Assembly: GCF_003217155.1 (NCBI RefSeq)
Contig: NZ_QJSU01000004.1
Coordinates: 186,001-250,000, forward strand
DNA length: 64,000 nucleotides
Direction of reading: 5' to 3'
Source of the DNA: Psychrobacter fozii
Lineage (GTDB): Bacteria; Pseudomonadota; Gammaproteobacteria; Pseudomonadales; Moraxellaceae
Part shown: piece by piece, positions 8,823 through 18,799 of the stretch
How positions within the stretch are numbered: the first letter of the stretch is position 1
Layout of the letters: each line of letters starts with the position of its first letter
Notes under the pieces: generated by a model
The model's input: the letters and a program-made list of their open reading frames with translations, nothing else
Told to the model about the DNA's origin: nothing
Databases searched by the model: none
Program-made: the position numbers and the translations under genes

Positions 8823-10358
8823 TTAAAGCTCTTCAACACCCATCATATCGACGGGGGTATCAGCCACTATCTGCACGCCTTTTTTACCTGTCTTAGCTGT
8901 GTCATTACGCTGCTCTTGTAGATGATCCAGATACGCTTCATTGATTTGCCCAGTGATGTAGCAACCATTGAATACAGCACAATCAAAACCTTCAACTTTA
9001 CTATGCTTGGTATCTTTTACTGCATCAATCAAGTCATCCAAGTCTTGGAAAATTAATCGATCAGCACCAATGATTTCACGCACTTCTTCAACTGTGTGAC
9101 CTGAAGCAATAAGCTCACTACGTACTGGCATATCGATACCATATACGTTTGGATACTTAACCGGTGGCGCAGCACTCGCAAAAAACACCTTATTGGCACC
9201 AGCGTCTCGAGCCATTTGAATGATTTCATGACACGTCGTCCCGCGAACGATAGAGTCATCGACCAACAGTACGTTTTTACCTTTGAATTCTAACGGCACA
9301 GCGCTGAGTTTTTGGCGAACTGATTTTTTACGTTGCTGCTGACCTGGCATGATGAAGGTACGACCGATATAGCGGTTTTTCATAAACCCTTCACGGTACT
9401 TAACATTCATCTTAAGTGCCAACTCCATCGCGGAAGTACGCGAGGTATCTGGAATAGGAATAACCACATCGATATCGTGATCTTCGCCCCATTCAGCCAT
9501 GATTTTATCTGCCAGTTTTTCACCCATACGTAAGCGGGCTTTATAAACTGAGATATTGTCCATGATTGAATCTGGACGAGCAAAATAGACATACTCAAAT
9601 ATACATGGTGTATATTCTTTTTGCTCTACGCACTGATGAGTGTGTATTTTATGATCGAGATCAATAAAGATAGCTTCGCCTGGTTTAACATCACGAATGA
9701 TCGTAAATCCAGATCCTGTCAATGCGACTGACTCTGAAGCGACCATATACTCAGTGCCACCGTTTGGTGCCATACGCTTACCATAGATAAGCGGACGGAT
9801 ACCGTTCGGGTCACGAAAGGCAAGTAAACCATGACCAGTAATAAGTGCGACAACACCATAAGCGCCTTCGACACGGCCATATACAGCCGTGACTGCTTCA
9901 AATATATCAGCAGGCGTTGCTTTGGTTTTACCCAAATTCTGCATTTCATGGGCCAGTACGTTCAAGAGTACTTCAGAATCTGAATCAGTATTAAGATGGC
10001 GGCGATCTTCGATGTACAAAGACTTGGCCAAGCTCTCAGCATTGGTCAAGTTACCATTATGCGCAAGGGTAATACCATAAGGTGAGTTGACATAAAATGG
10101 TTGAGCTTCGGCACTGCTTGACGTGCCTGCCGTTGGGTAACGAACGTGACCGATACCGAATTTACCAACCAGTTTCATCATATGACGATTCATAAACACG
10201 TCACGTACCATGCCATTCTCTTTACGTAGATAGAGTCGTCCATCTTGCAAAGTGACAATACCTGCTGCATCTTGCCCGCGATGCTGTAGCATCGTCAAAC
10301 CGTCATAAAGTATCTGATTGACTGGTTCGTGAGCTGCAACTCCAATGACTCCACACAT
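8823..10358 (-). CDS. purF: Amidophosphoribosyltransferase PurF
   Basis: 511 residues. The protein begins MCGVIGV, so Cys2 becomes the N-terminal nucleophile of the class II glutaminase domain ([10 protein letters not shown] follows). The C-terminal half is the phosphoribosyltransferase domain with the PRPP-binding motif [13 protein letters not shown]. It makes phosphoribosylamine from PRPP and glutamine, the first step of purine synthesis. No Fe-S propeptide is present, as in E. coli-type enzymes. cvpA lies upstream on the same strand as in many gamma-proteobacteria, but here separated by about 325 nt and a terminator. Confidence 0.97.
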   Translation of the reverse strand: MCGVIGVAAHEPVNQILYDGLTMLQHRGQDAAGIVTLQDGRLYLRKENGMVRDVFMNRHMMKLVGKFGIGHVRYPTAGTSSSAEAQPFYVNSPYGITLAHNGNLTNAESLAKSLYIEDRRHLNTDSDSEVLLNVLAHEMQNLGKTKATPADIFEAVTAVYGRVEGAYGVVALITGHGLLAFRDPNGIRPLIYGKRMAPNGGTEYMVASESVALTGSGFTIIRDVKPGEAIFIDLDHKIHTHQCVEQKEYTPCIFEYVYFARPDSIMDNISVYKARLRMGEKLADKIMAEWGEDHDIDVVIPIPDTSRTSAMELALKMNVKYREGFMKNRYIGRTFIMPGQQQRKKSVRQKLSAVPLEFKGKNVLLVDDSIVRGTTCHEIIQMARDAGANKVFFASAAPPVKYPNVYGIDMPVRSELIASGHTVEEVREIIGADRLIFQDLDDLIDAVKDTKHSKVEGFDCAVFNGCYITGQINEAYLDHLQEQRNDTAKTGKKGVQIVADTPVDMMGVEEL

Positions 10359-10505
10359 AATAGCTATATCCTATTTTGACCCATACATTAGTACTACAAT
10401 AACGGCAAAAAATTAGACGGCACGCTATCTAAAATGCGTGCTGCCACTCACCGTCGACCTGATGATATTTACGAAACATTAAACAAGCATTTATCTTTTT
10501 GGTTT

Positions 10506-10543
10506 TCAAAAAATCAGCATCCATCATTAATTGATGCTGATTT
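10506..10543 (-). terminator. Intrinsic terminator downstream of cvpA
   Basis: On the minus strand, AAATCAGCATC / GATGCTGATTTTTTG forms a stem ending in a T-tract. It lies in the 325-nt purF-cvpA interval, indicating that purF has its own promoter between here and 10359. Nothing else is seen in that interval. Confidence 0.7.
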
Positions 10544-10683
10544 ATGAGCCTTAACTGCTATCAAAAATTATTTTTTCAAGAATGAATGTTGAATACGATG
10601 TTATTGATGCTATAAAAGCTTGAGTGGTAAAAAAGACATGATAAAAATCATAGCGTTAATACTTAGAAATATGACGAGTTAGC

Positions 10684-11181
10684 TTATGATTGATTGACTT
10701 GATCCCAAGCCATACCAAGCACATCTGACACCAACGCTTTACCCATCGGTGCATAAGGCATTAGCTCTGGCGCTAGCACTGAGGTTTGCCATTGCGGCAT
10801 CTGTACCAATAGTGGCGCACTGACACTCAGAACCACTAAGACCATTAATACGTTTTTGGCTGCACCAAGGACGCCACCTGCCATCTTATCAACGATATCC
10901 AGACGTAAGGTTTTGAGCACCCCTGAAAATACAAACGCAACTGTGTGCATGATGGCTAATATTACGATCACCACTAATAGAAATGCCATTGCCATTTGTA
11001 AGACAGGGTTTTCTACGATACCTGCTAATTGAGGCGACACAACACCCGCCAGACGCGTAGCAGCGACTAGCGCAATCAACCAACCGACCAAACCAATGGC
11101 TGTTTTAATCAAGCCTACTTGAAAGCCGCGCCACAAGCCAACCAAGACAACGATAGCAATCACAATATCCAGACCACTCAT
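10684..11181 (-). CDS. cvpA: CvpA family inner-membrane protein
   Basis: 165 residues with four hydrophobic helices and the CvpA opening (MSGLDIVIAIVVLVGLWRGF followed by a G-rich helix). CvpA is required for colicin V production in E. coli and is widely linked to purF; its biochemical role is unsettled. The gene lies between pyrD (upstream, same strand, about 100 nt) and purF (downstream). C-terminal residues LVSDVLGMAWDQVNQS are cytoplasmic and ordinary for the family. Confidence 0.92.
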   Translation of the reverse strand: MSGLDIVIAIVVLVGLWRGFQVGLIKTAIGLVGWLIALVAATRLAGVVSPQLAGIVENPVLQMAMAFLLVVIVILAIMHTVAFVFSGVLKTLRLDIVDKMAGGVLGAAKNVLMVLVVLSVSAPLLVQMPQWQTSVLAPELMPYAPMGKALVSDVLGMAWDQVNQS

Positions 11182-11285
11182 TTTCTATGCCTCATACCCT
11201 ATGGTATTTTTATCAAGTATTTACTTAAATGTTTATGACAAGGTTAATCTTTGAGCATTCAATTTGTAATAGGTTTATGGACAGT

Positions 11286-12320
11286 CTAGCTTTCCATGGC
11301 ATCGTAATAGCCACCGATTGCCTGAATACAAGACTGTACCAATCCAGGTCCACGATAGATAAGCCCCGTATAGAGCTGCACCATGTCTGCACCAGCTTGA
11401 ATCTTCTTAACGGCTTTAGCACCGCTATCGATACCACCGACACCGATCAGCGCGACCTTACCATCCAACTGATCAGAGAACTGTTGTAAAATCTGAGTAC
11501 TAATATGGCTCACTGGACGACCAGATAGGCCACCCATTTGATCACCATCACGTAAGTCTTCTACGCCGACACGGCTCAAAGTCGTATTGGTCGCAATCAA
11601 ACCATCAATTTCAAAATCTATCAGCTGCTGTGAGATATAGTCTACTTGTAGAGGCTCTAAATCAGGAGCAACTTTCAGTACCAATGGCACATAAAAACCA
11701 TATTCGGTTGCCAATTGGCTATGGCGATTTTTGATGGTATCTAAAAGCTGAGTTAGTGCTTCACCACTTTGTAGATCACGTAAATTTTTGGTATTTGGCG
11801 AAGAGATATTGACGGTAATATAAGAGGCATGTGGATAAGCACGCTCTAAACAATAGACGTAATCATCTGCTGCCTGCTCTACTGGTGTATCAGCATTTTT
11901 ACCGATATTGATGCCAATATTGCCTTTGTATTTGCAACGCTTGACATTTTCGATCAGATAATCGACGCCTTGGTTATTAAAACCCATGCGATTGATAATG
12001 GCATCTGCTTGCTTTATTCTAAACAATCTTGGCTTGTCATTACCTACCTGTGGCCTCGGTGTGACCGTTCCGACTTCTATAAAACCAAATCCTAACTCAG
12101 CCAAGGCATCAATATAGTCACCGTTCTTATCCAATCCTGCGGCTAAGCCTACTGGATTAGAAAACTGTAAGCCCATACAGTCTGTTGGCTGCATCGACTG
12201 ACCGTACACCAAACCTAAAACACGCGCTTTATGAGCTTTATCCAATAAGGACAAAGTCATCTCGTGGGCGTGCTCGGGATCCATCTTAAAGAAAAAAGGA
12301 CGAAGTAAGGCATAAGACAT
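11286..12320 (-). CDS. pyrD: Dihydroorotate dehydrogenase (quinone), class 2
   Basis: 344 residues. The N-terminal segment ([20 protein letters not shown]) is the amphipathic membrane-binding extension of class 2 enzymes. FMN/active-site segments follow: [39 protein letters not shown] (with the catalytic serine nearby) and GVGGIDSG. It oxidises dihydroorotate to orotate and passes electrons to ubiquinone at the inner membrane, the fourth step of pyrimidine synthesis. Size matches E. coli PyrD (336). Confidence 0.97.
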   Translation of the reverse strand: MSYALLRPFFFKMDPEHAHEMTLSLLDKAHKARVLGLVYGQSMQPTDCMGLQFSNPVGLAAGLDKNGDYIDALAELGFGFIEVGTVTPRPQVGNDKPRLFRIKQADAIINRMGFNNQGVDYLIENVKRCKYKGNIGINIGKNADTPVEQAADDYVYCLERAYPHASYITVNISSPNTKNLRDLQSGEALTQLLDTIKNRHSQLATEYGFYVPLVLKVAPDLEPLQVDYISQQLIDFEIDGLIATNTTLSRVGVEDLRDGDQMGGLSGRPVSHISTQILQQFSDQLDGKVALIGVGGIDSGAKAVKKIQAGADMVQLYTGLIYRGPGLVQSCIQAIGGYYDAMES

Positions 12321-12478
12321 AGTAATGACAGACCCTGCTAAAAAGAACGAGTGAATAAAAAGTGCGAATGAAATCAGGCGCTGCGATTATATCAGCTTAA
12401 CAGAAATAAGAGCAAAATTTCATGCGGTAAATTTCTATATTAAAACCACAGCCTATATAGATAGCGATTAATTACCTA

Positions 12479-13069
12479 TCAAGGCACAGGACGCCCATCG
12501 GTTAATGCTATCCAGCCACGAACGATACGGTATAGATGCCAGACAAAGGTAAATATCATAATTAAAAAACCAAATGCGGCTAACAGTAACGAGCCAATAG
12601 CGATATGACCACTATCAGCCAACATGCTGACACCAAAGCCGCCCAAGGCAAACGTTATAATCATAATACCAATGACAAATAAAACAATGCTGTACCAAAA
12701 AGTCTTAATCTGCCAATCAAAATGTGTGGCCAGCCATGTTCCATCTGCATCGTGACGCTTGGCATAGTTCATCACAATCGGCACAATCCACAATAACCCA
12801 GCAGTGAAATAGCTAATCACGTATAGAAAATAAGTAATGTGGTTATAAGTGGTGAGAGAACGGCGCTTGTCATTATACATATTATCGTTATTCATACTGT
12901 CGCTCATCGTATTATCTTGTCGTTGCTGAGACACACTATAATCAGAACGCTCACCATTAAACCCCTCATTATTAAAACTAGCCCCACCTGATTCATGATG
13001 ACTGTTATCAGCAGTTTTTGTCTGTTTTTGCAAACGATCATCAGAATTGTGATTAGGAGAATGATTCAT
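12479..13069 (-). CDS. Integral membrane protein with polar N-terminal tail (DUF4870-like)
   Basis: 196 residues from ATG 13069, which has GGAA 8 nt upstream; a longer frame from 13144 lacks a comparable site. Residues 1-70 are polar, Asn/Ser/Asp-rich and probably disordered. The rest contains about three helices, with IVPIVMNYAKRHDADGTWLATHFDWQIKTFW between the first two. That pattern (a short N-K/R-D loop, then SHFxWQ and a Trp-rich helix) is seen in small uncharacterised proteobacterial membrane proteins of the DUF4870 type. Function unknown. About 160 nt separate it from pyrD. Confidence 0.7.
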   Translation of the reverse strand: MNHSPNHNSDDRLQKQTKTADNSHHESGGASFNNEGFNGERSDYSVSQQRQDNTMSDSMNNDNMYNDKRRSLTTYNHITYFLYVISYFTAGLLWIVPIVMNYAKRHDADGTWLATHFDWQIKTFWYSIVLFVIGIMIITFALGGFGVSMLADSGHIAIGSLLLAAFGFLIMIFTFVWHLYRIVRGWIALTDGRPVP

Positions 13070-13433
13070 AGTAAAGTTCCATAACTGATAGTAGCTAGTT
13101 ACTATTTGATGGGAGCAGACGAGCTGCTTTTCAATAAGTCTCATGATAAACAGTGATTTGAAAGCAATGTACTAATAATACTGTGCTGGAAGATACCGCA
13201 TGCTTATAGAACACACAGGCATGAAATGGTGAGCACTTATCCCTGAATTAGATTATTTACTCTGAATTCTTTTAAGAGTCTCTGATAGATATTGTTTTGC
13301 GTATCGGTTTTATAATTATCATGGACAACTGCCATAAACAGAAATTTTTTGACCGTTCGTATGATACGCTTTGGTCGGAAATCAATCATTAATAATTGAC
13401 TTATAACTGTAAAAAAATACATGCGTAAAGAGC
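13070..13433. other. Intergenic stretch, no supported gene
   Basis: About 360 bases between the DUF4870-like gene and sixA. A 61-codon minus-strand frame (13237-13422) starts 11 nt after the sixA stop but has no ribosome site or recognisable product. No clear hairpin terminator was seen for sixA. Confidence 0.4.
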
Positions 13434-13892
13434 TTAGTATGGCTGCTCAGGTACAAAACGCCCTATTTCATTTGCCATACCAGTCATCACAAACTCCATC
13501 TCAAATACTCTGGCTTCTGCCAAAGAAAACGATTCAGGATAATCACCCGTTAATAGACCAGCGATATAAGCAACGATAGACATATGACACACGACGACCA
13601 GACATTCAGCTTCAATATTAGCCAAATCTATGAGAGCCTGACGCGCATCATCAGAAGGAGTAATGTTTTTTAATACGACCGATGGTACTGTAGATGCTCT
13701 CGACTGAAATTCTGCTAGTGTCTGCTGCGCTCTGTCGTAAGGGCTGACGACAAAGTAATCGGGATTGTAATGAGTCGTCACATACTCTGCCGTTTGTATG
13801 GCTTGCTGTTGACCAAAATCCGTTAACTGACGCACGCTGTCTGGGCGCGATTCATCTTCTGCTTGACCGTGACGAACGAGTATAATTTTCAT
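13434..13892 (-). CDS. sixA: Phosphohistidine phosphatase SixA
   Basis: 152 residues of the histidine phosphatase superfamily. The N-terminus MKIILVRHGQAE carries the RHG catalytic motif, SPYDRAQQTLAEF contains the second conserved Arg, and VVCHMS near residue 105 the second catalytic His. Size and spacing match SixA, which removes phosphate from histidine on phosphorelay or PTS proteins. The gene lies 84 nt downstream of gpsA on the same strand, a frequent pairing in Moraxellaceae-like genomes and suggestive of co-transcription. Confidence 0.9.
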   Translation of the reverse strand: MKIILVRHGQAEDESRPDSVRQLTDFGQQQAIQTAEYVTTHYNPDYFVVSPYDRAQQTLAEFQSRASTVPSVVLKNITPSDDARQALIDLANIEAECLVVVCHMSIVAYIAGLLTGDYPESFSLAEARVFEMEFVMTGMANEIGRFVPEQPY

Positions 13893-13976
13893 AACCTTCC
13901 TTGATGTACTGTCATGATGGCGTTGTTTGTAGAATCATCATTCTTAAAACAACGTCATCAGTTAACATTGGGGTTT

Positions 13977-15272
13977 TTACTTACTATCAGTATCACCACT
14001 TTCATCAGCAGTGCTGTCGCTTGACGTCTTCATTTGCGCGGTAAGTGCCGCATTGCTGTGGTCATGTGCCATGACAAATTCGACATCACTGCGGAATCCT
14101 GCTTCCATGAGATGTAACGCCACACCCAATGCTGCTTTATCTTCATAAATAACCGCATATAGCGCATGCGTAATAGGCATATAAATGCCTTCTTTGGTGG
14201 CTTTCTCATGCACTTGCTGAATGGTGTTGACCCCTTCAGCCGTCTGACCGAGTTTTTTCACTGCTGCATCGATGCTCATACCACGGCCAAGCATATTACC
14301 GATACGGTAATTACGACTCAACTCTGAGCTACAAGTGGCGTATAAATCGCCAACGCCAGACAACCCTAAAAACGTCAGTGGATTTGCACCCGCTTCCACA
14401 CCAAAACGACTCATTTCTGCTAAGGCACGAGTCAATATCATCGCTTTGGTGTTTTCGCCGACATCGTAAGCCGCTGCCATACCCATTGCGATCGCATAGA
14501 TGTTTTTGAGCGCACCGCCCAGCTCCACACCTTTGACATCATCACTAGCAAACACTCGAAAGAACGCACTGTGTAGTGCGGCTTGTACTGCATGGCGTAG
14601 TGGCTCAGATTCACTAGCGATGACTGTAGCAGACGGCATGTTTTTCATGATTTCTATTGCAAGGTTTGGCCCTGACATGACACCAAAATTCACTTCTGGC
14701 AAAACCTCTTTAATAATGTCGCTCATCATTGCAAAGGTGTCCTTCTCCATCCCTTTGGTCAATGACACAATAGACTGTCCACTGATAAATGGCGCAATAT
14801 TTTTTAAGGTTTCTCGAAATGCCAAACCCGGTACAGCAATAAAAATAATGTCTTTGTCTTTGACGCTTGCCGCCAAATCATGGCTGTATTTGAGGCGATC
14901 ATCAAGCTTATAACCTGGTAAATATTTTTTATTGGTTTGAGTCTTTACCATCGCTTTTACGGTGCGTTTATTACGTACCCATAGCGTTGTATCACAGCCA
15001 TTGCGGGCCGCCAAATTTGCCATTGCCGTACCAAAACTGCCACCACCTAAAAATGCCAAACGCAGCTTGGTAGGATTACTGTGAATATCCGCCATGTTTT
15101 TTGCCACTGCGGACTCTACCGCACTAGGATTTAGCTTTTTACGGCCAATACCTGATTTGGTTGCACGCTCGATGATACCTGCCAGCAGACTGTTTTGCTT
15201 TTCTGGCGTATTCTTATCTGTTTCGCTATTTTCGTGACTGGTTTTTTTATGGCTATTATTGGGGCTGGTCAT
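13977..15272 (-). CDS. gpsA: Glycerol-3-phosphate dehydrogenase [NAD(P)+] with extended termini
   Basis: 431 residues against about 335-340 for typical GpsA. The Rossmann motif FLGGGSFGTAMA begins near residue 74; SGPNLAIEI, GGALKNIYAIAMG and GLSGVGDLYATCSS are the expected catalytic/substrate segments. Residues 1-65 are a polar, Lys/Ser/Asn-rich extension, and the last 25 residues are a Ser/Asp tail. The enzyme reduces dihydroxyacetone phosphate to sn-glycerol 3-phosphate for phospholipid synthesis. An internal Met at residue 60 would give a more standard protein, but neither start has a strong ribosome site, so the true N-terminus is open. Confidence 0.94.
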   Translation of the reverse strand: MTSPNNSHKKTSHENSETDKNTPEKQNSLLAGIIERATKSGIGRKKLNPSAVESAVAKNMADIHSNPTKLRLAFLGGGSFGTAMANLAARNGCDTTLWVRNKRTVKAMVKTQTNKKYLPGYKLDDRLKYSHDLAASVKDKDIIFIAVPGLAFRETLKNIAPFISGQSIVSLTKGMEKDTFAMMSDIIKEVLPEVNFGVMSGPNLAIEIMKNMPSATVIASESEPLRHAVQAALHSAFFRVFASDDVKGVELGGALKNIYAIAMGMAAAYDVGENTKAMILTRALAEMSRFGVEAGANPLTFLGLSGVGDLYATCSSELSRNYRIGNMLGRGMSIDAAVKKLGQTAEGVNTIQQVHEKATKEGIYMPITHALYAVIYEDKAALGVALHLMEAGFRSDVEFVMAHDHSNAALTAQMKTSSDSTADESGDTDSK

Positions 15273-15385
15273 ATTCTTTTATCCATGTTGACTGACTTAT
15301 TATTAATAGAACGTATCATGACTTAGGCATTTTGGGTGCTGAGGCTATCTGGCTTTTTTGACTAAATAGATGAGGCTCAGAGGCG

Positions 15386-16030
15386 CTATGACTCAAATCG
15401 TACTAGCGACTCGATATCAATAGCTTTACGTGGTGCCTCGTCTTTAGGACTGGTCCCAGTATAAACAAAAGCCGTGACATAATCATCTAGACCAACATCA
15501 AAGTAGGCTTTGACAGCTGGTTCGTTACATAACAATCCAGTACGCCACACGGTACTAAATCCTTGTGCTTTTAGTGCCAAAATAAGATTTTGAACAGCAG
15601 CACCAGCACTTAGCATTTGCTCAAAAGGTGGGACTTTTTTGTGCGCTTGTATTTTAGTAACGACAGTAATAATCATAGGCGCACGTAAAGGCATATTATG
15701 AGCCTTTTCAATGTCTTTTTTAGACAGCTCTTCTCCTTCTTGTACCGCTTTCGCTTGGGCAGCTTCTGCTAAAGCATTGCCTAGCTCATGACGAGCATCG
15801 CTTTCAGTGACGATAAAACGCCATGGTTGTAGTTTCTTGTGGTCTGGTGCTGTTGCCGCACATCCGATCGCTGTTTCAACCTGTGCATGAGTGGGTGCTG
15901 GTGCATCCAGATTCCCCATACTACGTCTTGAATTGATCCAGCCAATCATTTCTTCACTGGTAATCGGCATACTGTCAGTGGTTACGTCTTTGATAGACAG
16001 TTTTTTATCATTGTTGTTAGATGTGGTCAT
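15386..16030 (-). CDS. Nitroreductase family protein (YdjA-like)
   Basis: 214 residues. The N-terminal INSRRSMGNLDAPAPTHAQVETAI and CAATAPDHKKLQPWRFIV segments match small FMN nitroreductases of the YdjA group, where SRRS and the PxHxxxQPWRF loop contact FMN. GFSTVWRTGLLCNEPAVKAYF and FVYTGT follow as expected. These NAD(P)H-dependent enzymes have broad, mostly unknown substrates. It sits between gpsA and zapE on the same strand with short gaps (about 110 and 43 nt). Confidence 0.88.
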   Translation of the reverse strand: MTTSNNNDKKLSIKDVTTDSMPITSEEMIGWINSRRSMGNLDAPAPTHAQVETAIGCAATAPDHKKLQPWRFIVTESDARHELGNALAEAAQAKAVQEGEELSKKDIEKAHNMPLRAPMIITVVTKIQAHKKVPPFEQMLSAGAAVQNLILALKAQGFSTVWRTGLLCNEPAVKAYFDVGLDDYVTAFVYTGTSPKDEAPRKAIDIESLVRFES

Positions 16031-16073
16031 TATCGTTCCTTAATTATTATTTTTATCTAAAAAACTGCTGCTT

Positions 16074-17180
16074 TTATGCTGGTGTAACTTCGACACGATG
16101 CTCCATGCGCAAATAATCTTCTGACTGCATCTCAAGCAAGCGTGAACGTGTACGCTCAATCTCAAACGCTAGCTTCTCTCCTTGATACAACTCCAAAATA
16201 GATTGCTCTGCTCGCACCAAAAGTTTTACACGGCGATCATAAAACTCATCGACCAGATAAATAAAACGACGTGTTGGATCACGGTAAGTGTCATCCTCTA
16301 ATGCAGGCACAGCATTGACTAACACCGTATTGAACTGCTTAGCGATTTCAATAAAATCAGATGCTGAGCGTGGTTCCATGCACAAATGACGGAAGTCGCA
16401 AAATAGAATATCTTCGGTGCGAGCATTGATTTTTATTTCTCGTCCATTAATAGTGATTGGCTCATTACTAATTTTCTGATTATTAGACAAACTGGCAAAA
16501 CGGTTGGCTAACCAATGGTGGTTGGCTTTGGTCATCGGCGACTCATATAACTCAGCCTGTTGTAACACGCGCAGACGATAGTCAATACCGGAGTCGATAT
16601 TCATCACCGCCGTATGGCGTTCAACTTCAGCAATAGCCGGCATAAAACGGTCACGATGCAAACCATCTTTATATAACCCCGACGGCTCGATATTCGAGGT
16701 GGCGACCAACGTGATACCACGATTGAACAGCATGGTAAACAAGTCGCCCAAAATCATGGCATCAGAGACGTTAGAGACAAAAAACTCATCAAAACAAATG
16801 ATGACCGCCTCTTCATAGATAATATCAGCCACTTTCTCTAAGGGGTCACTCTCGCCTTGTAGCTTGTGTAGCTCTTGATGCACACGTTGCATAAAATGAT
16901 GAAAATGCAGGCGCATCTTGCGGTCAATGGTCAATGAATCATAGAACATATCCATCATCCATGTTTTGCCACGACCTACACCGCCCCACATATATAGGCC
17001 TGTGGGTGCTACGGGCTTGGCTTTTAAAAAGCTAAAAAAACTTTTCTTTTGTGGCACACTATTGACGAGCTGATGATGTATCTCATCAAGATAGCTCATG
17101 GCCTTGAATTGTTGCTCATCTTGAGTAAACTCATCTGTACTGACGGCTTGCTCGTAACGTTGCAATGGAGATAAACTCAT
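16074..17180 (-). CDS. zapE: Cell division ATPase ZapE (AFG1-like)
   Basis: 368 residues from the ATG at 17180 (MSLSPLQRYEQAV), which aligns best with the ZapE start. Walker A lies in GLYMWGGVGRGKTWMMDMF, followed by LHFHHFMQRVH, the Walker B region ICFDEFFVSNVSDAM, LVATSNIEP, and the C-terminal FIYLVDEFYDRRVKLL and RSRLLEMQSEDYL. ZapE is an AFG1-family ATPase recruited to the division site. The frame is open to 17216, but its upstream codons are encoded by the terminal repeat of a MITE (17201-17374), so starts at 17195 or 17213 look secondary. No strong Shine-Dalgarno precedes any candidate. Confidence 0.93.
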   Translation of the reverse strand: MSLSPLQRYEQAVSTDEFTQDEQQFKAMSYLDEIHHQLVNSVPQKKSFFSFLKAKPVAPTGLYMWGGVGRGKTWMMDMFYDSLTIDRKMRLHFHHFMQRVHQELHKLQGESDPLEKVADIIYEEAVIICFDEFFVSNVSDAMILGDLFTMLFNRGITLVATSNIEPSGLYKDGLHRDRFMPAIAEVERHTAVMNIDSGIDYRLRVLQQAELYESPMTKANHHWLANRFASLSNNQKISNEPITINGREIKINARTEDILFCDFRHLCMEPRSASDFIEIAKQFNTVLVNAVPALEDDTYRDPTRRFIYLVDEFYDRRVKLLVRAEQSILELYQGEKLAFEIERTRSRLLEMQSEDYLRMEHRVEVTPA

Positions 17181-17200
17181 AATACGACTCATCATTAGGC

Positions 17201-17374
17201 TAGGGCGTGTCATCAATTAGTACATGAATACATTTAGTGGTCTTAAAATGGCTAAATTTTGCTCAACATCGTTAGAAATTTTGTCAATATGTGCATATTA
17301 ACGGCAATTTCTTCCTTGTTTAGCTACAATTTTTCTCATTTTAAGCCTCACAATCTAATTGATGACACACCCTA
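17201..17374. mobile_element. MITE family A, copy 1 (174 bp)
   Basis: Terminal inverted repeats of 20 bp with one mismatch: left TAGGGCGTGTCATCA continuing AATTAG-like, right ending TGACACACCCTA. TA lies at both ends, as in a TA target duplication. The interior has no coding capacity. The copy at 43737-43910 is the same length (174 bp) and, reverse-complemented, aligns along its whole interior (for example AAAATGGCTA, CAACATCGT versus AAACATCGT, CTTGTTT, CTCATTTT). It sits directly upstream of zapE and its left repeat may supply upstream zapE codons. Confidence 0.85.
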
Positions 17375-17428
17375 AATAAATATTAAAATAACAGATAAAT
17401 TTTACCTGACCACATTCAAGTAAAACCT

Positions 17429-18076
17429 TTAAATGCTGTGTTTTTCTAGCAAACCTTTCAATTCTGACAAGCGTCCGTGAAAAAAGTGACCTGCTCCGTC
17501 TACGATGCTCACAGGAATACCCAGTCGATCAGCAAATTCTTGCATATTATTAGGGTCGATGACTTCATCCGCATTGCCATAAATCTCAAAGGTTTTATCA
17601 GCAGGTAGGCTAATATCGCTGCTATCATTTTTTTCAACTGATGGTGCGATCAGCGCAATGTTTGACACCTCAAAGTCACTTAGTCCCCATATATGGGAAG
17701 CCTCAATCACTTGCTCAGCCACACGCGCTGTCACATAACCACCAAAAGAAAAACCACCCAGCCATAACTTGCGAGCATTGGTCTGCTCAGCAATCCATTG
17801 TAGCACGGTCATTGCATCCACCACTTCGCCTTCAGCATAATCATGCTCGCCGGTGGACTGCCCTACACCGCGAAAGTTAAAACGCACCACATGCATCCCA
17901 TTGTCACGGGCAAAACGATACATGGTCGTAACGACTTTATTATTCATCGTACCGTCGAATAGCGGATTTGGATGGCAAAGCAGTGCCACGGTATCAGTAT
18001 TTGGATCATTAGGATTGTCTTGTTGCCACAGTGCGTCAACTTCTAGCACGCCAGCAGGAGCAGGAATCAATTGCAT
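17429..18076 (-). CDS. Alpha/beta hydrolase (COG2945-like)
   Basis: 215 residues. LLCHPNPLFDGTMNNKVV near the N-terminus supplies the oxyanion region, and LWLGGFSFGGYVTARVA holds the nucleophile elbow (G-F-S-F-G). An Asp in EVIDPNN and the His in GAGHFFHGRL complete a plausible triad. The HP(N/H)P...GGTMxNKVV signature is typical of small cytoplasmic hydrolases of COG2945, whose substrates are unknown. It is preceded (downstream side on the map) by a MITE that separates it from zapE. Confidence 0.85.
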   Translation of the reverse strand: MQLIPAPAGVLEVDALWQQDNPNDPNTDTVALLCHPNPLFDGTMNNKVVTTMYRFARDNGMHVVRFNFRGVGQSTGEHDYAEGEVVDAMTVLQWIAEQTNARKLWLGGFSFGGYVTARVAEQVIEASHIWGLSDFEVSNIALIAPSVEKNDSSDISLPADKTFEIYGNADEVIDPNNMQEFADRLGIPVSIVDGAGHFFHGRLSELKGLLEKHSI

Positions 18077-18378
18077 AGTATTACTTATTAATAAAAAATG
18101 AATGCCTCAATTATCCTAGATATGGTTTTTATTTCAAGTGATTTGCTGTGTACGGATGCGACTTGTTTTATTTTAGGTCAATAAAGGTTGTCTACCGTTT
18201 TAAAATATTGCTGTTTTTTAGGCTTTACACTGATTGATACCTAGCGCAATATTCATCGGCAATATCGCTGTAATACAGCACACAATAACCGTCTAGACAC
18301 TTCATATATAGATAGGTTACATTCATAAAGCTTCACTCATAGCCACGACGTGTTGTTTATACAAATCAGGAATTATTT
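18077..18378. other. Divergent intergenic region, no gene seen
   Basis: About 300 bases between the minus-strand hydrolase and the plus-strand lipoprotein gene; it should hold both promoters. AGGAA just before 18379 is the lipoprotein ribosome site. No repeats or RNA gene recognised. Confidence 0.4.
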
Positions 18379-18759
18379 ATGAATACTTTTAATAACACCG
18401 CCACTAAAACTGCTACCTTAACCGCGACTATGGCTGCTGTACTCGCTTTGAGTGCTTGCCAAAGTACGCCTTCGTCACCCGTTATCCAGCGCGCCAACTC
18501 TATTTATGAGACAACGGGCATCGCCGATACCAAAGTCAAAGCACAGCAGAATGCGATAGACAGCGCGCAAAAAACTTGCCGAAGTAAGCAAGTCATTATC
18601 GTCGATGACAAAGTAACTTATAACGGCATTTTAGATGAACGCACTGGCCGTATGGTTGGGCAAGTGGGTGCAGTCGTCGGTTCAATTTTTGGTACAGGCT
18701 CGCCAGAGTTATCACGTGACGACGATTATGAGTACATGATTAATTTCCGCTGCCAATAA
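18379..18759 (+). CDS. Small lipoprotein, unknown function
   Basis: 126 residues. A signal peptide (about 1-26) ends with the lipobox ALSAC, so Cys27 should be lipidated. The mature part contains IYETTGIADTKVKAQQNAIDSAQKTC, a pattern common in small lipoproteins that handle repeated stress or surface roles, and a GQVGAVVGSIFGTGSPE glycine-rich stretch. Three Cys residues remain after the lipid Cys, near residues 56 and at the C-terminus, allowing one disulfide. AGGAATTATTT precedes the ATG. Family uncertain; I do not assign a function. A strong terminator follows at 18800-18858. Confidence 0.75.
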   Translation: MNTFNNTATKTATLTATMAAVLALSACQSTPSSPVIQRANSIYETTGIADTKVKAQQNAIDSAQKTCRSKQVIIVDDKVTYNGILDERTGRMVGQVGAVVGSIFGTGSPELSRDDDYEYMINFRCQ

Positions 18760-18799
18760 TATCAATATCCTTCAGAAAAAGATTGCTGTTTAGCATTTA

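Noticed and set aside
13237..13422. 61-codon minus-strand ORF just downstream of sixA
   Set aside because: No Shine-Dalgarno and no recognisable family. It is compatible with chance in an AT-rich gap.
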